Assembly: GCA_016584495.1 (NCBI GenBank)
Contig: WAID01000005.1
Location: forward strand, 620,501-684,500
Source of the DNA: Celoporthe dispersa
Lineage: Eukaryota; Ascomycota; Sordariomycetes; Diaporthales; Cryphonectriaceae
DNA length: 64,000 nt
Reading direction: 5' to 3'
Shown piece after piece: positions 1 through 11,100 of this stretch. A program made the position numbers and the translations under genes. The first letter of the stretch is position 1, and each line of letters opens with the position of its first letter. The notes beneath the pieces were generated by a model. The model had not been told where the DNA came from. It saw only the letters and a list, made by a program, of their open reading frames with translations, and searched no databases.

Positions 1-1017
1 GCTGTGCCCCTCGAGCGTCTGCAGGCACTGCCCTGTCCCGGTATCCCAGATCCGGATCGTGTGATCACCAGAGCCTGATGCGATCCGCTGTGAGTCGCCC
101 GAGAAGGCTACTGACGTGACCCAGCTGCTGTGCCTCTCGAGCGTCTGCAGGCACTGCCCTGTCCCGGTATCCCAGATCCGGATCGTGCGATCATGAGAGC
201 CTGATGCGATCCGCTGTGAGTCGCCCGAGAAGGCTACTGACGTGACCGAGCCGCTATGCCCCTCGAGCGTCTGCAGGCACTGCCCTGTCCCAGTATCCCA
301 AATCTGGATCGTGCGATCATAAGAGCCTGATGCGATCCGCTGTGAGTCGCTCGAGAAGGCTACTGATATGACCGAGCCGCTGTGCCCCTCGAGCGTCTGC
401 AGGCACTGCCCTATCCCAGTATCCCAGATCCGGATCGTGTGATCATAAGAGCCTGATGCGATCTGCTGTGAGTCGCCCGAGAAGGCTACTGACGTGACCC
501 AGCTGCTGTGCCCCTCGAGCGTTTGCAGGCACTGCCCTGTCCCAGTATCCCAAATCCGGATCGTGCGATCATGAGAGCCTGATGCGATCCGCTGTGAGTC
601 GCCCGAGAAGGCTACTGACGTGACCCAGCCGCTATGCCCCTCGAGCGTCTGCAGGCACTGCCCTATCCTGGTATCCCAGATCCGGATCGTATAATCACCA
701 GAGCCTGATGCGATCCGCTGTGAGTCGCCCGAGAAGGCTACTGACGTGACCGAGCCGCTGTGCCCCTCGAGCGTCTGCAGGCATTGCCCTGTCCCGGTAT
801 CCCAGATCCGGATCGTGTGATCACCAGAGCCTGATGCGATCCGCTGTGAGTCGCCCGAGAAGGCTACTGACATGACCGAGCTGCTGTGCCCCTCGAGCGT
901 CTGCAGGCACTGCCCTATTCCGGTATCCCAGATCCGGATCGTGTGATCATCAGAGCCTGATGCGATCCGCTGTGAGTCGCTCGAGAAGGCTACTGACATG
1001 ACCCAGTCGCTATGCTC
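1..1017 (-). repeat. Tandem 126-bp WD40-encoding units (eight full plus the start of a ninth)
   Basis: Eight complete 126-bp units sit head to tail, in frame inside the HNWD gene, and the array runs off the left edge. Units differ by a handful of substitutions. Replacement changes fall mainly at a few codons: after the conserved GHS (S, G or D then W or S, then V then T, M or I), in the SxDx turn (G, H, Y or D; then H, R or Y), and in the DTxxG turn (G/R, T/I). The first unit (nearest the NACHT) is the most divergent, with EEHSDWV. Confidence 0.95.
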
Positions 1018-3626
1018 CTCGAGCGTCTGCAGGCAGGGGCTCCAGTCATTATCTATCATTGGCATTGTCTTTATCCACTGTGGTTCTTCCTTTTTGAAGA
1101 GCTGCTTAGTTAAGCTGTTGTTGGGGCTGAAGATAAGTGCTGAGGTGTAAACTTGCAGTGGGCTGTTTTCGATAGCCCACTGATTATATGATAGAAAACG
1201 CTGCATATCTCGAACCAGTTGAACCAGCGAAGCTGTGTTATGCTGATGCTAAACAGGTATTAGTTATGCTTATTTCTTTATATATTCTCGAACATATATA
1301 CCTGAAGCTTTCTATAAAGCTTTGCTAAGGCACGCACGCCTTGGTGAAGGTTTCGAAGAAGACTCAAGGCTTCAAGCCAATGAAGATAGTGCTTCCTCAA
1401 GAACTTCTCTATCATGCTCTCGTCTTGTAGATAGTCATCAGACTCGGTCTCGAGCAGATGATCTACCCAATTGACGCAAGAATATGCGGCTGCAGCTAAA
1501 GGGTCGGGCTGCGGCTGATGGAGTTGATCGATGAGAACGCCAGAGTGCTGAACGTTGTAGATGTTGCGGCGGAGATTCTGTGACATGATCTCGATCGACC
1601 TTGAAAGGATCGTCTGGTGTTCTTTACCAGGACCGAAAGGAAAGATTTGTCCTGATGCTTTCTGAAGAAGAAAGTCCTTTGCTGATTGGTGGACGAAGAA
1701 GATTGTCCAATCTCTCAGCGTGAGGAAAGATCCGCAGTATCCTATAATCTCTGCGAGAGTCTTATGATTGCTGGAAGCTTTTGCAGGAAGCTCGATCAGA
1801 AAAGCCAGTTCGTCCAGTTCGATAGGTCGTCGTACGATAGAGAGCGCTGCTAAGATCTTTTGACAGAGCTTAGCATGTCTTGAATGAGATATGTGTCCCA
1901 TCATCTGTTGATAAAAGCTGTCCAGGCCAGGTGGAAATGCAGCCAATATCTCTTCATCGACCTCCCAGCCTGGGATCTCAGCAAGTTCCTGACAGACCAA
2001 TGCTACCCAGAGGAAGGTACTCTCTGCGTTCGATATCAAATAGCGCTTCACAGCTTCCTGCGTGCTGCTATCATAATCACATTTCTCCGCCAAGCTATTT
2101 ACCTTTATGTCGATATAGAAAGCCACGGCTGCGGAAACAAAGTCTCGGTTCAACTCAAGAGACAGGCTGCCGGTATGCGCTGATTTATTGAGGGATCTTT
2201 CGATATTCGGCCAGTTGCGACTTGACACAATCCACTTCACCGTTGGCCTGGCTGCTGCTGAAGAACGGGTAATGAGGTCCAGGAGTTTTGGCAAGTCTGC
2301 TGTGCATTCGTCGAGCGCATCGATGATAAGATAAGACGTAGCGAGACCTGGATCTTGAATGATCTTTTCAAAGATGGAAGATAGGGCATTCCAACTGTTG
2401 GCACCTGTGAACAACTGCTCGCCTGCGCGGTCGTATTCCTCCCGGACATACGATATAAGCGACTTTTGCTGATTGATGAGTGAGTAGAGTAACCCTCGCA
2501 GAACAGCTATAGCGTTGTTGATGCGTGAGTCAGCAGCCTGGCAGAAGAAAAACGAGACTGTGCCAGATTTGACGATCTCGTTCCTCTTCAGCTCGTCAAT
2601 AATACCGCAGAGCAACATCGTTTTGCCTTTGCCGGGGTCACCTCTAATCCAGAGTAGTCGCCTCTGATTATCGTCTTGCCAGTGCCGAAAGACTTCGTTC
2701 TCCAAGATCCACTTGTACGACCCCTCGAGCAAGCCGCCTTTCGTTTGTTCGATGCGCTCCTTGTCGACTCGAGAGTCAGTAGTCCGCAATGCTTTTTTGC
2801 ATTTCCGGTTTTCTATCACAGAATATAGTCTCGTTAGTCTTACTCTTTTAGCTTCGGTCCACAGAGCAGGGTGAAGTATTGTGATGAATATACCATTGAT
2901 TTCCTCATGAAGCCGACGAATTGCATTGCTCTTCCCTTCACCATAGGTTACTGCCATAGAAACACCAAAAATGCCTTGGAGACAGTAGGCCCAGTCTTCT
3001 TCGTGGGTAGTCTGACGTGGCTCTGCCCACCGGAAGCGCTCCTCGATGCTGAACTGAGTGAGAATGCCTCCCTGAAGGGCTAAGACAGCAATGCCTGTGA
3101 TTTGGTGGATCTGTTGCTCGAGAGACCTCTTATCACCAAGCCGTAGGCCGTCCTTTGTGAAGAATTCGACGGACACAGGCGCCAGAAGTTCTTGGAGTGT
3201 CCAGCCTCGTTTGAACCATCGACTATTTCGGAAAGCCGGCTCCCACGCGGCCTCAGATTGGTGATTATCTTCTCTGGAGCCAGGAATCGAAACATCCGAT
3301 AGGTATGCGTAGCATCGGGTTGCATTCCGATACCAATCAAACATAGATTTGATAGCTCTCGTTAGCTCAGCCTGGTTCAATTTATCAATGCAGCAAGTAT
3401 CTATCCAGAAGTGTTGTAGGCTATTACGTTCAGCTTGTGCTGCGCAGAACTTGATCTTGTTGTAGCCGAGTTTTTTCGTCCCAGTGCCGTTGACCAGATC
3501 TTGATAGGAGACTTCCTCAGCAGGATCTAAGCTCCATGTGTGCGACAGTATGGCATATGCGGGTATCTCGCGAACCAGATCCTCTGTCAGCTCAAAGCTG
3601 CCGTTGCTGAATTTCAAAAGTCGCAT
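1..3626 (-). CDS. HET-NACHT-WD40 (HNWD) NLR-type incompatibility protein, C-terminus beyond the left edge
   Basis: Three exons are read on the minus strand: 3626-2894, 2812-1302 and 1248 to the window edge. Introns are 81 bp (2893-2813, GTATAT..GATAG) and 53 bp (1301-1249, GTATAT..TTTAG); both joins keep frame. The start at 3626 gives the usual HET beginning MRLLKF; an in-frame ATG at 3722 is less typical. Domains: a HET domain (about residues 15-180, with AILSHTW and WIDTCCID), a NACHT with P-loop GDPGKGKT near residue 302 and a LIIDALDEC Walker B, then from about residue 815 tandem 42-residue WD40 units. This is the architecture of Podospora het-e/het-d/het-r. In that family WD repeats sense a non-self partner, NACHT oligomerises and HET triggers cell death; that role is inferred here. 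There is no stop in the window, so the gene looks intact. The repeat count beyond the edge is unknown. Confidence 0.93.
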
Positions 3627-4470
3627 TGTTTCGAGCGGGGTTCGTGATTGTGCTAAGGCCAGATCTGGTCGGATTCGAAAGCAGAGATCACCACCAGACT
3701 CGATACCAACAATAGTAAGCAACCAAACGCTTTGATGAAAATGAGTGCTTTTTTATAGGCAGGTTGAAAGGGCAGTTTGAAGACTAGCAGTATCCGCTCG
3801 AATGTAGACTGAGATGCTGCTCCAATATCTTTTGGTTCTTGAAGGAGAGTTTCTCTTGCCTGCGATTGCACTGGTGCACCCCCGCTTTGATACGTGTCAG
3901 CATAGCATAGGATGGATGGGTTATGCGGAACGCAAATATCCGGATGCTTACATAGCTCAGGGGCAAGTCTGCTATTCTAACTATAGCTAACAATGTGAAC
4001 GGACGAGATATTTATATAAAGATTCTTATAGCTCTTCAGTTGTCAGTTCAAATACAGATCGGAATTATAGCTTTATAAGCTTTTGAACACTCGCATCAGT
4101 TATAATTGTTTGCTGTATTCGAGAATCATACTTAGGACCGCTCTTGCTAGCATAGACCTCTCAGGTACAACGGCTATTCTCGGATTACTAGAGTGTATTA
4201 CATTATATCAAGAAAGCGGCAGAAAACAGCTCAACAGGAAGCGGCAGAAAACTTATGTCAGCAAGTGGCAGAAAACCAGCATTTCTTGACAATCTTATCG
4301 CAAAGCACCTGAGCAATGTGAGTTTTAGATGGGAAGCGCTGGAGAGCCATATTGATCCAGATCCGTACCCATTCTCCAAACTGGAGGCTGGAGCTAGAGG
4401 TATGCTTTGCTTGATCTGTTTGTCTCAAGTTGGGGACAGGGGGAGAGGAATTGTGATGGTGGCTTTGCCA
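3627..4470. other. Intergenic, AT-rich; upstream region of the HNWD gene
   Basis: No open frame here resembles a protein I recognise. The stretch contains AT-rich tracts and presumably the HNWD promoter, which reads leftward. I see no clear TATA element at a defining distance. Confidence 0.5.
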
Positions 4471-4987
4471 CTGTCCGTTACAAGCTCGGGCTGCGAATCT
4501 GCAGAGGTTCGCTTGGCACGGGCCTTCAGGGAGTAGGAAGTTTTTGCATCTCTTTTCTCCCATTTTTAATACTGCGCGTAGCTTATATCGTAATAAATTA
4601 TATATTATAGAAATCCTAATGCTCTGGGCTTTCAAATAATATATTTAATACATCTATATCTGCTATATTTGGGCTTTTGTTTTTGGCTGGCTAGTAGCTA
4701 GCTCTTTACAGCTTTGCTATTTAATTTTTTTTTTGGAAAATTATATTAAGCTCAAAATTGCTACTACAAAAGCTATAAAAGTCAACTTGCTCAATACAGC
4801 AGATAAAGATTAGTCAAATATATCATTTGAAAAGCCTAATAATCAGAATTTCTATGATATATAATTTATTAGGGTATAAGCTACACGCAGCATAAAAATG
4901 GGAGAAAAAGATGCAAACTTCCTACCCCTGAAGGCCCGTGCCAAGCGAGCTCTCTGCAGATTCGCAGCCCGAGCTTGCAACGGACAG
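4471..4987. repeat. Near-palindromic foldback element (MITE-like), about 517 bp
   Basis: The left arm starting CTGTCCGTTACAAGCTCGGG at 4471 is matched by the reverse complement of the right arm ending at 4987. I can follow the match inward through the TTCAGGG..GTAGGAAGTTT..GCATC blocks and through AATAAATTATATAT into the AT-rich centre near 4730. The arms are roughly 190 bp or more at about 90% identity with small indels; the central part is AT-rich and weaker. Outside the arms a CA dinucleotide flanks both ends, which could be a 2-bp target duplication or chance. No transposase is encoded. It resembles a foldback or MITE-type element; the superfamily cannot be assigned. Confidence 0.75.
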
Positions 4988-5171
4988 CAGGGGGTTGATA
5001 GGTGCTTTGGCCTCCCGAAAAGGCAAGACGATATCGGCTGATCTCGGTCGTGAAGGATATCTTCCCATTCCTACAAGGATCTCTCGCTATCCCGTCAATT
5101 TTAGACAAGGCAAGATCCCCAGTCACATCAAGACCACAGGTAAGGTAAGGCAGCGGCAAAGGGATGGGATT

Positions 5172-7090
5172 CTAACTGTTCAGCCCTCTCCCGGCCACTT
5201 GCGAAGCCATCTTCTCTTCCTGGGCCCGGTAGATGAGGCTCCATGCATCACCTTCGCCTCGCTGTACCGTCCCCCCTCCCCCCCGTGTCCAATCAGCAAG
5301 GAGTTCTTTGGCTAAATTGCGCCCAGGCGCCCAAGTCGATTCCCAGCAGACCAAATACTCGGTCGTATTGTTAATGCGCCTTTCTCCAAGAATCTTAGAG
5401 ACCTGCCATATGTCTGTAGGAGGAGGGGCATCATTATCATCCTCCACCTGCTTTTCCTCGTCGGCCAGCCCGTCAGCGCCCGCACGGCACACGCAGGAGG
5501 CCACCTCAGCCTGCAGCTGGAGAGTGCTCTTGGGGCCAACCGTGACAAACTTGAAGCAGGCATTTTTGAGCGCCCACTCCTGGAATCCCGCTATAGTGCC
5601 AGCCTCTGCCTGCTTATTGCGCCCTCCTGGAGCGGATCGCGGCCTGCGAGTCTTCGGGCTTTCGGGGCTTCCGGAGCTGGGTGGCGTCAGTACCCGAGGT
5701 TGAAGGCTGTCGTATAGCAGCAGCTCTGGGGCCGCTCGGCTGTACGGAGGGAGGCCCCTTGCGGCGCTTGCGGGTTGGACAGATATTCTTGGAGCCATCC
5801 TCGCCCTCTCCGGCTTCCCCGCCCTCCATCGCCATAGCATCGTCATTCAGAGAATATGAGAGGTGTCGAGGGCTGCTCTGACCACGGGGATCATGTACAG
5901 CCTGCACCCCCCCCCCCCACCTCCAGCTCCCTGAACAGCGCGAGGACTGTTCCCACCCAGAGCCGAGGTGGGAGGTGCTCCAGGCGTACCCGCCACTTGG
6001 CCTGCTTCTCGTCCGTCCAGAGCCAAGTGAGCGCCGCCATCGCTCTTACCTCCGCTCGGCCAAAGAGGGCGCGGTACGCTCACCTGAGGCGTGTTGCCAT
6101 TTGATCGCGGAGACGGGAGTTGACGATGGCTCGCGCAGGGTAGTACCGTCGTTTTGTAGGACCCATCCCCATCCTCACCGGTCAAGTCGTGAAGGGCCTC
6201 ATCAGGGCAGACAGGGCTGTGTACCGCATGTTCAAAGGCTTTGTCTGGTGTGGGTGGCTGGTCTTTCGCCTCTCATGGATGCGAGCGCTGTGGGTGAAGG
6301 CATTGTTGCGACTCCATGGGCAGCTGAAGGCCCTGGACGTCTTTTCAGGCCCGGTCCGTCTTCCTTGTTGGGAGCAACCCTACCGTCGACGGGGTCAGTC
6401 ACAGTGCCAGCCGCCTAGGACCCTGTGTTACTGCTGCTAGCATAGCCGGATGCAGCGCTGCGAGGCACGCCTGCTTATATTTATTAATATGACTGCTCTC
6501 TCAGAGCTGGGACCTCAGATATATACCAACAATACCCTCAGATCCAGCGTTTGAACCTTTAGGAAGCGGGCGCAGCTCTTTGACTGGCGGGATGGAGGCG
6601 TCAGACCAGCTGTCATCGAAACCGCCGTAATCAGACTCATCACTTGAGATCGCAATCGCCATGTCACATGAGCTCCCCGACCCGGCCGTTGTATCACCAG
6701 TAGTATGGTATTGAGATGCAGAGAAAGCTGGAAAATTCGAGAAGGCTGAGCTGATAAAATCTAGCGGGAAGTCTGAGCACCTTGAGATCCAAGACAGAGG
6801 AGAGGGACACACTTATATCTGCGTCTTCGGAGAGGGCTGAGCTTGGCTATAGTATAGCAGAACCTTCCTCTCCTCTTGCGCCCGCCGTCCTCCTCCTGCC
6901 CCCGTTCAATCCAGCAGCTGAATAAACGAGAGATATGCGCGTGGATAAAAGAGAGGCGCGAGGGGGGCAGAGGAGGAGGGATCTCTGGGGGGCACGGACA
7001 TCAACCTACGGCTGTTGGCGGGCGCCAGAGCGGCAGCCGAAGAAGAAGAGGATGCTTGAGGTATAGACATACTTATTGACTGAACTGTAG
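5172..7090 (-). pseudogene. Decayed chromodomain-encoding repeat element
   Basis: Several broken minus-strand frames look like one degraded coding region. The 3' part (5172-5846) ends in a chromodomain: IWQVSKIL, then EYLVCWESTWAPGRNL, matching the aromatic-cage/KW..TWEP pattern of the family (about residues 140-190 of that frame). Upstream, a tryptophan-rich frame beginning MAALTWLWTDEK is thrown out of frame by a C12 tract (5907-5918). Further 5' frames (6501-6812, containing a SDESDYGGFDD stretch, and about 6845-7078, beginning MSIPQASSSSS) carry frameshifts and stops. Chromodomains are common in retroelement integrases and in some fungal repeat-encoded proteins; I see no integrase or reverse transcriptase, so the element class is unassigned. 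Joining these pieces into one ancestral gene is inference. Confidence 0.5.
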
Positions 7091-7160
7091 CGCAACTGGA
7101 TCAATGATTTAAATCCCGAAATACCTGGTAATAGATCGTAAACAGGCTGACTGATGCAGA
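6845..7160. repeat. Direct repeat copy 1 (about 315 bp), partner at 12852-13161
   Basis: It runs from GGCTATAGTATAGCAG through the GCGCGTGGATAAAAGAGAGGCGCGAGG and GTTGGCGGGCGCCAGAGCGG blocks to GTAAACAGGCT. It matches 12852-13161 in the same orientation at roughly 90% by eye with a few indels. On the minus strand both copies can encode a peptide starting MS(I/T)PQASSSSS followed by ALAPANSRRL. The two copies flank the HET-NB-ARC-TPR pseudogene. Confidence 0.85.
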
Positions 7161-8100
7161 TAGCGCAGAAGCCGTCCTGCAGAAAAGCTCTTGTGATCAA
7201 AATTGGTACCCCATTAATGAGTTCCGCAGTAATCTAGAGATTTCAGAGACTCCTTAAGAATTTCAAAAGGTTATATCAGCAAGAACGGCTCGTGTACGGA
7301 AATACAAGGGAGGAGCTTGACTGTTAATTGCAGGTACTGACTTTGGGTCTGCCAAGTGTGAGTGTACTTAAAGCTTGATTTGACAACTAAAGAGCTATGT
7401 ACAGTGATCTATATAATGGTAATGAGTGGTTATAACAGCTTTTTAATAGGGATATGTTAGCTAGCATTATATCCAAGTTATTCAGATATCTTGGAATGGC
7501 TGCTATCCAAAGCTCAATCTGATCGAGTGGTATGTTTTGAGTGCTTTTCGTTGTGCTGCTTTTCTCTGTGACCTGAATGTTAGGTCATAACAATTTGATT
7601 GTGAAGCAAAAGCAATGCATGCTGGCTGCATGTATAATATACTGTGAATAATTGTGGTAGAGGTCTTGGAGGGTCCCTTTCACTGTGGATTCAAAGCTTT
7701 AAGTAAATGAGGCTATTCACAAATAGGCTGGCCATTTACTGACCCGCACCCATTCAATGATGTGGGACTGGCCAGCCAGTTGCTATCCCAATCAGGACTA
7801 GCACCACCCAGGCCTCAGTTCATAGCAATGCCTTTCCATTCTACCATTTGCAGTACCCCTATATGTGTCTTCCGCAGCTGGTCTGTGCTGACTTTTCCGA
7901 TATAGAGCTGCATATTGTCTAACCCGAATGGTAGTATGCTGAATCATCTTCGCGGCGCAGCATTATCTATACCCCGCTTTGGTAGTGGCAATGCTGCTCA
8001 GCCCCGGAGAAGATTCTGCTTCTACACCCCATATTCGCGGTCTCGAGCATTCTGGAGTGCCTTCAGACACTAACGCGTCAAGTTCCTCCGAGATCTGACG
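7161..8100. other. Intergenic region upstream of the HET-NB-ARC-TPR pseudogene
   Basis: AT-rich, with no supported gene. It should hold the former promoter of the plus-strand HET gene starting at 8101. Dense stop codons occur in all frames. Confidence 0.5.
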
Positions 8101-11100
8101 ATGCGGTTATTACGATACGACGACGCTGGCAGCTACAGCCTCACCCCGGACCTTACCGCTGACAATATCCCTCCTTACGCGATCCTGTCTCATACATGGG
8201 GACCAGACGAAATGGTCTTCGCAGACCTCGCATCTTCAAATGACGACTGGAAACGCAAGACAGGCTTCGACAAGATCAGATTCTGTGCCGAGCAAGCGAC
8301 ACAGCATGGGCTCCGGTATTTCTGGGTGGATACTTGCTGCATTGACAAGTCTATTGCTATCGAGCTCCAAACTGCAATCAACAGCATGTTCCGGTGGTAT
8401 CGCGATTCGAAGAGATGCTATGTCTATTTGACAGACGTCTCCACTCCTACAGCGCCGGGCGAGCAGCCTGCGGTGCTTTGGGAGGGGCCTTCCGAAAGAG
8501 CAGATGGTTCACGCGTAGCTGGACACTCCAAGAGCTTATCGCTCCGGCATCAGTAGAGTTCTACTCACGAGAAGGGCTGTTCTTAGGTGACAAGCGGTCT
8601 TTAGAGCCCCAACTACGCGATATCACAGGCATTCCTGCAAATGCTCTCCGCAGCAGGCCTTTATCCAATTTCACGATTACAGAACGAAGGGGATAGATTG
8701 GTAATCGTCAGACGAAGTACGAGGAGGATCTAGTGTATTCGCTACTGGGCATTTTTGATGTGCATATGCCTCTAATATACGGCGAAAAGCGAGAAAATGC
8801 TTGGAAAAGACTGGAAGAAGAGGTTCGGAAAGCTCAAAAGGGTAACAGTCCCTAGTGTCTATAGAAATCCGAATGAATTCAAAGGCTAACTAAACTAGGA
8901 TTCCAACACAACGATTTCTCGGTGCCTTTTAGCCTCTTCAATATTCCCGAGACACAACACTTTGTGGCAAGAGAGAAGGAACTTGCGGAAATGCGCGAAA
9001 AGCTCATATCGCATGGAAGCCATCGCATCATCGTCCTCCACGGACTCGGTGGCATTGGCAAAACGCAAATCGCTATCACATACGCAAAAAGATACAAGGA
9101 CGAGTATTCCGCCATCTTCTGATTGAACATCAAGGATAAAGTTTCCATCCAACAGAGCTTCATCAAAGTTGCGAGGCAGATCTTAAGACAACATCCCAAT
9201 GCCAGCCATCTGAGCGCTATAGATCTGCAGCAGGATCACAAGGAAGTGACTGAAGCAGTGAAAGCCTGGCTTAGCCTGCCAGGGAACACTAGATGGCTGC
9301 TGATCTTCGACAATTTTGACAACCCGAAGTTGGCTTGTGGCAACAATAACACAGGAATTGATATCCAATGCTTCCTTCCTGAGGTATACCCGGGTTCAGT
9401 GATTATCACGACACAGTCATCGCAAGTCGACTTGGGCCAGCCAATCCGGATAAGAAAGATCGAGTCAGTAGATGACAGTCTTGAAATTCTGTCCAACACC
9501 TCAGATCGAGGTAGCTTGAAAGATGGTAAGGCTTATACACTAGTGCTATACAATATACTCTTCTAACCTTGCATACAGATATCGAAGCTAAAAAGCTTGC
9601 AGAAGAGCTTGATAGACTTCCTCTGGCCCTTGCTACTGCTGGAGCATACTTGAGGCATATTTCTGTCGGTTTCAATGACTACCTTCGGCTTTACCAAGAA
9701 TCATAGGCAAGACTTCACACAAGCACTCCAGCTTTAGGCTCCTACCAAGATCGCACACTATGCTCAATATGGCAGCTATCATATGATCAGATCCAGAGGC
9801 AAAGTCCACTTGCAGCTCATGTCCTTATGTGGTGGGCATATTTCGACAATGACGACATCTGGTTCGAACTTCTCCAATCCCCCAGCACAGATCACCCAGC
9901 TTGGATGGATGAGCTTAATGATGAATTGAACTTCAATGGAGCTATGGGCATGCTAAATAAATACAGCTTTGTTGAACCGCATCAACTAACGACTGGCATG
10001 ACTGGACCAAGGGGATTCAGCATCCACGCATATGTACATGCCTGGGTGATCAACATCCTGAATCAAAACTGGGATCTCGTCTTGGCCAGACTTGCAGTAG
10101 ACTGCATTGCATCACGAGTTCCACCTCAATACACAGATCAATTCTGGGTGATTCAGAAACGACTTCTGCCTCACGCTATGCGGTCTTACATCATTATCAA
10201 GGATGGGCTCTACAATGGAGTATCAGCATTTCATAGCTTAGGAAACCTTTATACTGACCAAGGCAAGCTGCAACAAGCTAAGGACATATATCAGCGGGCG
10301 CTTCGAGGGAAGGAGAAGGCATAGAATCCTAATCACACATCCACTCTCGATACAGTCAACAACCTAGGAAACCTTTACTCTGACCAAGGCAAGCTGCAGC
10401 AAGCTGAGGATATATACTAGCAAGCGCTTCGAGGGAAAGAGAAGGCATGGGGTCCTAATCACACATCCACACTTGACACAGTCAACAACCTAGGACTTCT
10501 TTACTCAAAGCAAAGCAAGCTGCAGCAAGCTGAGGACATGTATCAGCAGGCGCTTCGAGGGAAGGAGAAGGCATGGGGTCCTGATCACATATCCACACTC
10601 GATACAGTCAACAATCTAGGAAACCTTTACTCTGACCAAGGCAAGCTGCAGCAAGCTGAGGATATATACCAGCGGGCGCTTCGAGGGAAGGAGAAGGCAT
10701 TGGGTCCTAATCACACATCTACTCTCGATACAGTCAACAACCTAGGACTTCTTTACTCAAAGCAAGGCAAGCTACAGCAAGCTGAGGACATGTACCAGCG
10801 GGCGCTTCGAGGGAAGGAGAAGGCATAGGGTCCTGATCACACATCCACTCTCGATACAGTCAACAACCTAGGAAACCTTTACTCTGACCAAGGCAAGCTG
10901 CAGCAAGCTGAGGATATGTACCAGCGAGCGCTTCGAGGGAAGGAGAAGGCATGGGGTCCTGATCACACATCCACACTTGACACAGTCAACAACCTAAGAC
11001 TTCTTTACTCAAAGCAAAGCAAGCTGCAGCAAGCTGAGGACATGTACCAGCGGGCGCTTCGAGGGAAGGAGAAGGCATAGGGTCCTGATCACATATCCAC

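Noticed and set aside
1..1017. Regular 126-bp repeats as a CRISPR array or satellite
   Set aside because: The whole unit is repeated without unique spacers and it encodes WD40 units in frame with the NACHT gene.
8694..9122. Stops in the HET-NB-ARC gene explained as introns
   Set aside because: Sequence on both sides of each stop continues the family consensus without a gap, and no suitable GT..AG pair surrounds them; only the three positions listed as introns fit.
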